Below are positions 6,070 to 11,510 of a stretch of DNA of 12,753 bases, piece by piece. Numbering within the stretch: the stretch's first letter is position 1; every line of letters begins with the position of its first letter. Below the pieces are notes generated by a model that did not search any database, had not been told where the DNA came from, and was given only the letters and a program-made list of their open reading frames with translations. The position numbers and the translations under genes were made by a program. The DNA is from CAYLNM01 sp964385045 (GTDB lineage: Bacteria > Planctomycetota > Phycisphaerae > Phycisphaerales > SM1A02), in assembly GCA_964385045.1 (NCBI GenBank), contig CAYLNM010000127.1, positions 1 through 12,753 on the forward strand. The letters run 5' to 3'.

Positions 6070-7554
6070 ATGGCCAGGATCAACACCAACATCCCCTCGG
6101 TCATCGCGCAGAACAATCTGCAGCGATCCAACTCGTCGCTCGCCACGAGCCTCGAGCGCCTGTCGACCGGCTTCCGCATCAACCGCGGCGCCGACGATCC
6201 GGCGGGCCTGATCGTCTCCGAGCGCCTGCGCTCGGAGATCGCGGGGATCGAGCAGGCGATCGACAACTCCGAGCGGGCCAGCAGCGTGCTGGCGACCACC
6301 GAGGCGTACCTCGCCGAGGTGGCCGAGCTCCTGACGTCGATCAAGGGCCTGGTGGTCGAGGCGGCCAACACCGGCGGTCTCAGCCAGGAGGAGATCGAGG
6401 CGAACCAGCTGCAGGTGGACTCGGCGATCGAGTCGATCACCCGCATCTCGAACGTCGCGAGCTTCGCCGGGCTGAACCTGCTCGACGGCAGCCTCAACTA
6501 CATCACCTCGGGCGTGGCGACGAGCGCCCTGGCCGGGGTGAACGTGTACGGGGCCCAGTTCGGCAACCAGTCCACGATCCCGATCGAGGTCGAGGTGGTG
6601 CAGTCGGCCCAGACGGGGGCGCTGTTCCTGAGCGGGGCGTTCACCGGGGCGACCCCCGGCACGCTGCTCAGCAGCGTGACCCTCGAGGTGGCCGGGACCA
6701 ACGGCGTCCAGACCCTGTCCTTCATCAGCGGCACCTCGCTCGAGGCGGTCGCGACGGCGGTGAACCGGGTCACGGCGACCACGGGCGTGTCCGCCGCCCT
6801 CGTCAACCCCTCGGACGCGGCCTCGGGCCTGACCTTCAACTCGACGACGTTCGGCTCCGAGAGCTTCGTCAGCGTCCGGCCCGTCGGACAGGCCGGTCAG
6901 TTCTGGGAGACCTACGAGGAGGAGCGGGGCGGCAACCCGGTCCAGCACGACGAGGGTCGCGACGTCCGGGCGATCATCAACGGCGCCCTGGGCACCGGCA
7001 AGGGACTCGACGTGAGCCTCAACTCGCCGGCCCTGAGCGTGGACCTGAAGCTCGACCAGGACATGGCGACCCAGCAGGGGGCGACCAGCAGCTTCACGAT
7101 CACCGGCGGCGGCAGCAACTTCCAGCTCGGTCCCGCGATCACCGCCACCCAGCAGGTCGGTCTCGGCATCCGGTCGGTGGCGGCGAGCCGGCTCGGCGGC
7201 ACGACCATCAGCGGCGACCAGTTCTTCCTCGACTCGCTGAAGTCGGGCCAGGCCAACGCCCTGACCGCGGGCGAGGCCGAGAACGCCTCGAAGGTGCTCG
7301 AGTCGGCCATCACCGAGGTGTCGGTCCTCCGCGGCCGACTCGGAGCCTTCGAGCGCAACACCCTGCAGACCAACATCCGCGCCCTGCAGATCGGCTTCGA
7401 GAACATCTCCTCTTCGGAGTCGAAGATCCGCGACACGGACTTCGCCCGCGAGACGGCGAAGCTGACGCGGAACCAGATCCTCGTCCAGGCCGGCACCTCG
7501 GTGCTCGGCACCGCCAACAGCCTGAGCCAGAACGTCCTGCAGCTGCTCGGCTGA
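6070..7554 (+). CDS. fliC: Flagellin 1
   Basis: 494 residues. The N-terminal D0/D1 region (1-140) is MARINTNIPSVIAQNNLQRS, then SLERLSTGFRINRGADDPAGLIVSERLRSE. The C-terminal D1/D0 region (about 400-494) has VLRGRLGAFERNTLQTNI, ENISSSESKIRDTDFARETAKLTRNQIL and the LLG end. The central region (about 165-370) carries an IN-type module (176-270) and the GRD...IINGALG and FTITGGGSNFQLGP motifs seen in planctomycete-type flagellins. Flagellin is exported through the flagellar secretion system and builds the filament; it also binds FliW. Translation is probably blocked by CsrA at the hairpin over the ribosome binding site. No convincing promoter was seen in the 120-nt gap after csrA, so it may be read from the fliW-csrA transcript. 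It shares the end domains with flagellin 2 but is clearly diverged in the middle. Confidence 0.95.
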   Translation: MARINTNIPSVIAQNNLQRSNSSLATSLERLSTGFRINRGADDPAGLIVSERLRSEIAGIEQAIDNSERASSVLATTEAYLAEVAELLTSIKGLVVEAANTGGLSQEEIEANQLQVDSAIESITRISNVASFAGLNLLDGSLNYITSGVATSALAGVNVYGAQFGNQSTIPIEVEVVQSAQTGALFLSGAFTGATPGTLLSSVTLEVAGTNGVQTLSFISGTSLEAVATAVNRVTATTGVSAALVNPSDAASGLTFNSTTFGSESFVSVRPVGQAGQFWETYEEERGGNPVQHDEGRDVRAIINGALGTGKGLDVSLNSPALSVDLKLDQDMATQQGATSSFTITGGGSNFQLGPAITATQQVGLGIRSVAASRLGGTTISGDQFFLDSLKSGQANALTAGEAENASKVLESAITEVSVLRGRLGAFERNTLQTNIRALQIGFENISSSESKIRDTDFARETAKLTRNQILVQAGTSVLGTANSLSQNVLQLLG

Positions 7555-7611
7555 CCCCGACTCCGCCACGCCCCGACTCCCGGGACCCCGCGACCCCTTC
7601 CCGGACCCGTT

Positions 7612-7644
7612 CGCCGGCCCTCGCCCTCGTGGCGGGGGCCGGCG
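7612..7644 (+). terminator. Long perfect-type hairpin after flagellin 1
   Basis: The arms 7612-7625 and 7631-7644 form a 14-bp stem with one G-T pair and a CTCGT loop, starting 57 nt after the flagellin 1 stop. The core is CGCCGGCCC against GGGCCGGCG. No T-run follows (a G-run does), so it is either a terminator of the U-less kind common at high GC, or a 3' hairpin that protects flagellin mRNA from exonucleases. Confidence 0.6.
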
Positions 7645-7663
7645 TCGCGCGCCGGGGGGGCGC

Positions 7664-7722
7664 GGCCGTGGCCCCGAGGCGAGGGGAGCCACGGTCCGGG
7701 GCGGGCCCCGGCGGCCGCCCCG
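7664..7722 (+). repeat. Two further inverted repeats in the flagellin 1 - flagellin 2 gap
   Basis: The first has arms 7664-7672 and 7688-7696 (core CCGTGGC/GCCACGG). The second has arms 7697-7704 (CGGGGCGG) and 7715-7722 (CCGCCCCG). They directly adjoin each other and follow the 14-bp hairpin at 7612. Together they make a run of three GC-rich stem-loops over about 110 nt, without coding potential that I trust. Their role is unknown. Confidence 0.45.
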
Positions 7723-7786
7723 AGGGCGTCCCACGGCGGTTCGACGGTCCGGCCCCCCGGCGGATCGGCGGACGTTCCTCGTGCCG

Positions 7787-7811
7787 CAAGTCTCATATTG
7801 GTCGGGACTTG
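7787..7811. promoter_or_regulatory. Inverted repeat in an AT-richer patch, possible operator
   Basis: CAAGTCTC (7787-7794) pairs with GGGACTTG (7804-7811) with one G-T pair, around ATATTGGTC. It sits in the least GC-rich part of the window, about 60 bp upstream of the sigma-28-like promoter. It could be a protein-binding palindrome controlling that promoter or an RNA hairpin in the flagellin 1 3' end. No known operator was recognised. Confidence 0.35.
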
Positions 7812-7826
7812 GGGCGCTCAGTGGGG

Positions 7827-7851
7827 GTCGTCGGGGGTGCGCCGACTTTTT
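7827..7851 (+). terminator. Possible intrinsic terminator before the flagellin 2 promoter
   Basis: GTCGTCG (7827-7833) can pair with CGCCGAC (7840-7846) with one internal mismatch and a 6-nt loop, followed at once by TTTTT (7847-7851). The stem is modest but the T-run is one of very few in this GC-rich window. The position just upstream of the flagellin 2 promoter suits a stop for read-through from flagellin 1. Confidence 0.4.
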
Positions 7852-7871
7852 CCCGCGTTTTTGATCGTCAC

Positions 7872-7899
7872 TGAAGTACCCCCCGGGCGGGACCGATAC
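7872..7899 (+). promoter_or_regulatory. Sigma-28 (FliA)-like promoter for flagellin 2
   Basis: TGAA (7872-7875, within TGAAGTAC) and ACCGATAC (7892-7899) are separated by 16 nt. This resembles the flagellar sigma consensus TAAA - 14 to 16 nt - GCCGATAT/A, with 3 of 4 and 6 of 8 bases matching. Transcription would start near 7906, giving a leader of about 230 nt. Late flagellin genes are classical sigma-28 targets. The planctomycete consensus is not known to me, so the call is by similarity. Confidence 0.5.
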
Positions 7900-7944
7900 A
7901 GCCCCCGGCGTCGGTGGACTCGGCGTGAGCCGGGCACCAGAGCA

Positions 7945-7962
7945 CCGGGCACGGAGGTCCGG
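7945..7962 (+). promoter_or_regulatory. Candidate upstream CsrA-binding hairpin in the flagellin 2 leader
   Basis: CCGGGC (7945-7950) pairs with GTCCGG (7957-7962; one G-T pair) around ACGGAG (7951-7956). The loop is identical to that over the flagellin 1 ribosome binding site, yet here no start codon is near, so the motif cannot be explained as a Shine-Dalgarno sequence. It would let one CsrA dimer bridge this site and the one at 8119-8135. Confidence 0.6.
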
Positions 7963-8118
7963 GCGGCGTCAGAGGGAATGGGGAAGCACCTTGGATGGGA
8001 ACCCGCTCGGGGCGGCGACCCATGAACACGAAGACTCGCGGACGCCTGTCCGCTCGCATGAGGTGACTTCTCGCTTCGGCACCCGAAGGAATGAGCTGCC
8101 ACAGAGCGTGGCGCGAGC

Positions 8119-8135
8119 GTGTTCACGGAGGACAC
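8119..8135 (+). promoter_or_regulatory. Candidate CsrA-binding hairpin over the flagellin 2 ribosome binding site
   Basis: GTGTTC (8119-8124) pairs with GGACAC (8130-8135; one T-G pair) around the 5-nt loop ACGGA (8125-8129). The Shine-Dalgarno GGAGG (8127-8131) is half in the loop and half in the stem, 5 nt before the ATG at 8137. The stem is unlike those at 6052 and 7945, while the octamer CACGGAGG (8124-8131) is identical in all three. Confidence 0.7.
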
Positions 8136-8136
8136 A

Positions 8137-9606
8137 ATGAGTCGTATCAACACCAACGTCCCTTCTCTGATTGCTCAGCGGGTGCTGGGCACTCAGACGA
8201 GAGGCCTGAACACGAGCCTGGAGCGGCTCTCGACGGGCTTCCGGATCAACCGCGGTGCGGACGATCCGGCCGGCCTGATCGCGAGTGAGAACCTTCGCTC
8301 GGAGAAGGTCGCGATCCAGGCCGCGATCGGCAACGCCCAGCGGGCGGAGCAGGTCGTGAACGTCGCCGAGGGCGGTCTCGGGGAGATCAACGCCCTGCTC
8401 CTCGAGGTTCAGTCGCTCGTCGGCCAGTCGGCCAACGAGGCCGGCGTGAGCCCGGAGGAGAAGGAGGCGAACCAGCTGCAGATCGACTCGATCCTGCAGA
8501 CGATCGACCGGGTCGCGAACTCGACGAGCTTCCAGGGCATCAAGCTCCTGAACGGCAACTTCGACTACACCACGTCGAACGTCGCCAGCTCGGTCGACGA
8601 CGTGAACATCCGCTCGGCCCGCATCAGCGACACGGCCGACGCCTACCTCGACGTGACGGTGGACGTCACGCAGTCGGCCCAGACCGGCGAGGTGTTCCTG
8701 TCCACGACCGGCACGCTCACCAACGGTGGCAACGGGTCGATCACGGTCGAGATCACCGGCAACGACGGCGTCCAGCAGTTCACCTTCGCGTCGGGCTCGA
8801 CGCAGGCGAACATCATCGACGCCATCAACACGTTCTCCGAGGCCCTCGGCGTCTCGGCGAGCCAGTCGTCCGCCGACACTGCCTTCGTGCAGCTGAACTC
8901 GACCGAGTACGGGTCGAGCCAGTTCGTCCGGGCGAAGATCCTGGAGGGCACCAGCGCCGACCTGGTGTCGGTCGGGACGCCCGGGGCCGCGGCCAGCAAC
9001 GACATCAAGGACGAGGGGCGTGACGCCACCGTCCTGATCAACGGCAACCTGGCCACTACGGACGGCCTCACCGCTCGAGTCGCTACGGACGGCTTCGACG
9101 TGTCCCTGTCGCTCGACGGCACCAGCGGCCTGAACACCGCGGGCGGCAGCACCAACTTCCAGATCACCGGCGGCGGGGCCGACTTCAACCTCGCCCCCAA
9201 GGTGAGCCTGGCCAGCAAGGTGTCCCTGGGCATCGAGACGGTCACCACCGGCAACCTCGGTGACTCGGTGAGCGGCTTCCTCTCGGCCCTCAAGGCCGGC
9301 GGCACCGCCAACGTGGTCAACGGCGACCTGACCAAGGCGCAGAACATCGTCGACGCCTCGATCAAGCAGGTCTCCAGTCTCCGCGGACGCCTCGGTGCCT
9401 TCACGAAGAACGTCGTGGGTGCGACCATCCGCAACCTCGGCGTGACCTTCGAGAACACCTCGGCGGCGGAGAGCCAGATCCGCGACACCGACTTCGCCAG
9501 CGAGACGGCGGAGCTGACCCGGCGGCAGATCATCCAGCAGGCCGCCAACCAGAGCCTGTCTCTGGCCAACAACGCCCCGCAGTCGGTGCTCGGCCTCCTC
9601 GGCTGA
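8137..9606 (+). CDS. fliC: Flagellin 2
   Basis: 489 residues from ATG 8137; an in-frame GTG at 8119 is inside the regulatory hairpin and was rejected because MSRINTNVPS is the family start. The N-terminal domain (1-140) has SLERLSTGFRINRGADDPAGLIASENLRSE. The C-terminal domain (about 400-489) has SLRGRLGAFTKNV, ENTSAAESQIRDTDFASETAELTRRQI and VLGLLG. The middle (about 170-370) has an IN-type module (about 175-265), then EGRDATVLINGN and FQITGGGADFNLAP. It follows its own sigma-28-like promoter and structured leader, and ends with the best terminator of the window. It also uses somewhat more A/T-ending codons near its start than its neighbours. Together these suggest it is the strongly expressed main filament protein, with flagellin 1 a minor or basal one; that ranking is inference. 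Confidence 0.96.
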   Translation: MSRINTNVPSLIAQRVLGTQTRGLNTSLERLSTGFRINRGADDPAGLIASENLRSEKVAIQAAIGNAQRAEQVVNVAEGGLGEINALLLEVQSLVGQSANEAGVSPEEKEANQLQIDSILQTIDRVANSTSFQGIKLLNGNFDYTTSNVASSVDDVNIRSARISDTADAYLDVTVDVTQSAQTGEVFLSTTGTLTNGGNGSITVEITGNDGVQQFTFASGSTQANIIDAINTFSEALGVSASQSSADTAFVQLNSTEYGSSQFVRAKILEGTSADLVSVGTPGAAASNDIKDEGRDATVLINGNLATTDGLTARVATDGFDVSLSLDGTSGLNTAGGSTNFQITGGGADFNLAPKVSLASKVSLGIETVTTGNLGDSVSGFLSALKAGGTANVVNGDLTKAQNIVDASIKQVSSLRGRLGAFTKNVVGATIRNLGVTFENTSAAESQIRDTDFASETAELTRRQIIQQAANQSLSLANNAPQSVLGLLG

Positions 9607-9668
9607 TCCCTCGCGAGGCACCTGAGGGCCCTCCTTCCTCCGTGGGGCCCGCCAACGAGAAGTCACCC

Positions 9669-9703
9669 GCGACGGCGGCCATCCGGCCGCCGTCGCTCCT
9701 TTT
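9669..9703 (+). terminator. Intrinsic terminator of flagellin 2
   Basis: A perfect 12-bp stem, GCGACGGCGGCC (9669-9680) with GGCCGCCGTCGC (9685-9696), an ATCC loop and a TCCTTTT tail (9697-9703), 62 nt after the flagellin 2 stop. It is the clearest Rho-independent terminator here. Confidence 0.9.
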
Positions 9704-9766
9704 GCGTGCGGATGCGGGACGGCGGACGCCGCGGACGGCGGTACTCTGCCCGCGGGAGGACCGGCG

Positions 9767-9940
9767 ATGGCGAAGGAGACGCGCGGCGGCGAGACGGTGC
9801 TCAAGGCCGGGATCGGCTTCGGCACCGCGCTCGCGATCACGATCTCGTGGCACACGAACCAGTCCCTGCTCTGGGTCCTGGTCCACGGGTTCCTGGGGTG
9901 GATCTACGTGATCTACTACGCGATCCGGTACCACTTCTGA
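9767..9940 (+). CDS. Small two-helix membrane protein, function unknown
   Basis: 57 residues. GGGAGGA (9754-9760) lies 6 nt before the ATG, the strongest ribosome binding site in the window apart from the flagellins. After a charged start (MAKETRGGETVLK) come two hydrophobic stretches, about residues 11-28 (ends ALAITISW) and 33-52 (SLLWVLVHGFLGWIYVIYYA), split by HTNQ, and a short RYHF end. The pattern of Trp, Gly and Tyr in the second helix (HGFLGWIYVIYY) looks like a conserved small inner-membrane protein rather than chance. I do not recognise a named family. It lies between the flagellin 2 terminator and the convergent pgi gene, so it is probably transcribed alone; no promoter was identified. 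Confidence 0.82.
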   Translation: MAKETRGGETVLKAGIGFGTALAITISWHTNQSLLWVLVHGFLGWIYVIYYAIRYHF

Positions 9941-9945
9941 GGCGG

Positions 9946-9981
9946 TCCGGCCCCGGCACGGCCGGGCACGGCGCGGCCGGA
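9946..9981. terminator. Nested inverted repeat in the convergent gap
   Basis: TCCGGCC (9946-9952) pairs with GGCCGGA (9975-9981), and inside lies CCGGC (9953-9957) with GCCGG (9961-9965), loop ACG. It begins 6 nt after the small membrane protein stop and faces the end of pgi. It could work as a terminator on either strand, though without T-runs. Confidence 0.4.
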
Positions 9982-9982
9982 C

Positions 9983-10010
9983 GGGGCGGGCCGGGGCGGG
10001 CCGGGCGGGG
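9983..10010 (+). other. G-quadruplex-prone tract at the pgi 3' end
   Basis: Six runs of three or four Gs (9983-9986, 9988-9990, 9993-9996, 9998-10000, 10003-10005, 10007-10010) are separated by only 1 or 2 nt. This far exceeds the usual four-run rule for a G-quadruplex. It ends one base before the pgi stop codon on the other strand. The pgi transcript carries the C-rich version; the G-rich one would be in read-through RNA from the small gene. Confidence 0.7.
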
Positions 10011-10011
10011 C

Positions 10012-11418
10012 TCAGACGCGGTGGGGGTGGTCGCCGAGGGCCGACTCCACCCGCTCGCGCCACTCGCCGAAGCCCTCGCGGCCCATGAGGCCGAAGGTCG
10101 CCCGCTTGCCGGTCTCGACCGCCGGCTGGTCGAACGCGTCCACGCGCAGGATCCGCCCCGCGACCGCGGTGGCGAGCTGCCAGAGCATCATGAACTCGCC
10201 CACGTGGGCCGCGTCCACTCGCGGCATCCGCAGGGTGTAGGTCGGCCGGCCGCTCTCGAGCAGCGCGTACTCGGTCGCCCGCCGCTCGGCCTCGAGCAGG
10301 CGGGCGAGGCTCGACCCGGCGAGGTAGCGCAGGGGCTGCTCGTCCACCGCCGCGGGCAGGGCCACGTCGGGACCGTGGTCGCCCACCGCCACGAGGCCGA
10401 TCACCTTGTCGTCCGGTCCCTCGCGGTAGAGCTGGATCTGGCTGTGCTGGTCGGTCGCCCCCAGGGCCCGGACCGGCGTGAAGCCCGCGTGCACCTCGGC
10501 CCCGTCGACGTCGACGCGCTTGCCGAGGCTCTCGGCCCAGAGCTGGCGGTACCAGTCGGCGAGGTCGTGGAGACGGCTCGAGTAGGGCATGAGGACGTGG
10601 ATCGAGCGGCCACGCCCGCCGTGCGTGCACAGCAGCCAGGCCAGCATCGCGGCCGGGTGCTCCCGGAGGTCCGTCGTCCGGCACCGCCGCTCCATCGCCG
10701 CGGCGCCGTCGAGCAGGGCGGCGACGTCGATCCCGCACATCGCGGCGCTGAAGAGGCCGACGGGCGAGAGGGCGCTGAACCGCCCGCCCACGCCCTCGGG
10801 CACGGGCAGCGTGCGGTAGCCGGCGGCGTCGCAGATCGACCGCATCGTCCCCCGGGCGGGGTCGGTCACCGCGACCACCCGGTCCGCGTGCCGGTCCCCG
10901 AGGACGGCCCGCATCCGCTCGCGGAAGGCGAGGAACTGGGCCGCGGTCTCGGCCGTCTCGCCCGACTTGCTGATCACGTTCACGACCGTCTCGTCGAAGC
11001 CCGGGTCGTCCTCGGCCAGCAGGTCGATCACGTCGCCCACCATCGACGGGTCGACGTTGTCGAGGACGAACAGCCGCGGACCGTCGCGCCGGTCGTCGGG
11101 CAGCAGGTTCCACGTCGAGGGCCGGAGGGCCGAGTGCAGGGCGACGTTGCCGAGGGCGCTGCCGCCGATGCCCAGGACGACGAGCGTACGGCAGCCGGGG
11201 CGGAGCTCGCCCGCGATCCGCGTCACCGCCGAGAGGTGCTCGCCCCGCATCGGATCCTCGGCGAGCAGCCGCCAGCGCTCCCAGCCGGTGCCGCGGCTGC
11301 GCTCGAGGTCCTCGAGCAGGGGGACGAGCCGCTCGGCGGCGGCGTCGAGGTCGGCGACCGTCAGCCCGCGGTCGCGCAGGCGAACGTCCATGCATCCGGC
11401 GTAGTCGAGCTGCAGCAT
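10012..11418 (-). CDS. pgi: Glucose-6-phosphate isomerase
   Basis: 468 residues, nearer the short Bacillus/Thermus type (about 450) than E. coli (549). It interconverts glucose-6-phosphate and fructose-6-phosphate in glycolysis and gluconeogenesis. Seen in order: SIS sugar-binding motifs VLGIGGSALG (81-90) and VISKSGETAET (148-158); first PGI signature EGVGGRFSALSPVG (208-221); WAESLGKR with the likely catalytic Glu296; TDQHSQIQ with His325; second signature ILRVDAFDQPAVETGK (423-438) with Lys438. The start MLQLDYAG at 11418 was chosen because LDYAG matches the family N-terminus; the frame stays open upstream but only over the neighbouring gene. No Shine-Dalgarno sequence precedes it. It lies 92 nt after the gamma-synthase gene on the same strand, perhaps one transcript. 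Confidence 0.96.
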   Translation of the reverse strand: MLQLDYAGCMDVRLRDRGLTVADLDAAAERLVPLLEDLERSRGTGWERWRLLAEDPMRGEHLSAVTRIAGELRPGCRTLVVLGIGGSALGNVALHSALRPSTWNLLPDDRRDGPRLFVLDNVDPSMVGDVIDLLAEDDPGFDETVVNVISKSGETAETAAQFLAFRERMRAVLGDRHADRVVAVTDPARGTMRSICDAAGYRTLPVPEGVGGRFSALSPVGLFSAAMCGIDVAALLDGAAAMERRCRTTDLREHPAAMLAWLLCTHGGRGRSIHVLMPYSSRLHDLADWYRQLWAESLGKRVDVDGAEVHAGFTPVRALGATDQHSQIQLYREGPDDKVIGLVAVGDHGPDVALPAAVDEQPLRYLAGSSLARLLEAERRATEYALLESGRPTYTLRMPRVDAAHVGEFMMLWQLATAVAGRILRVDAFDQPAVETGKRATFGLMGREGFGEWRERVESALGDHPHRV

Positions 11419-11431
11419 GCGCGCGAGGGTA

Positions 11432-11456
11432 GCGTGCGGGGCCGGGGGCCGCACGC
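11432..11456 (-). terminator. Stem-loop between the gamma-synthase gene and pgi
   Basis: GCGTGCGG (11432-11439) pairs perfectly with CCGCACGC (11449-11456) around a 9-nt loop. More GC-rich pairing is possible at 11475-11509. These lie in the pgi 5' leader on the - strand. They could end or attenuate transcription from the upstream gene; there is no T-run. Confidence 0.35.
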
Positions 11457-11510
11457 GGGCCCCCCGGGCGATGCGGCGGGAGGCCGCGTCCCCGCGGGGC
11501 GGCCGCGCGG

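Larger units (their letters stand above)
7906..8136 (+). promoter_or_regulatory. Structured 5' leader of flagellin 2
   Basis: From the inferred transcription start to the ATG lie four clear stem-loops: 7945-7962 and 8119-8135 (the ACGGA hairpins, listed separately), 8038-8053 (GCGGAC/GTCCGC, loop GCCT) and 8074-8088 (CTTCGG/CCGAAG, loop CAC). Another GGATG lies near 7993. I see no credible leader gene: the ATG at 7978 would give only 15 codons, with its GAGGG too close. A long leader with two CsrA-type sites parallels the two-site hag leader of Bacillus. Confidence 0.45.

Noticed and set aside
5269..7734. An 821-codon open frame on the - strand
   Set aside because: Antisense to fliW, csrA and flagellin 1, with the same shadow composition; the sense genes are certain.
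7978..8025. A 15-codon leader peptide upstream of flagellin 2
   Set aside because: The GAGGG lies too close to the ATG and the peptide has no regulatory codon run; nothing supports translation.
7629..8140. Several short open frames of 60-110 codons on both strands in the flagellin gap
   Set aside because: Arg/Gly/Pro-rich, no ribosome binding sites, and they overlap hairpins and the promoter; typical GC-rich background.
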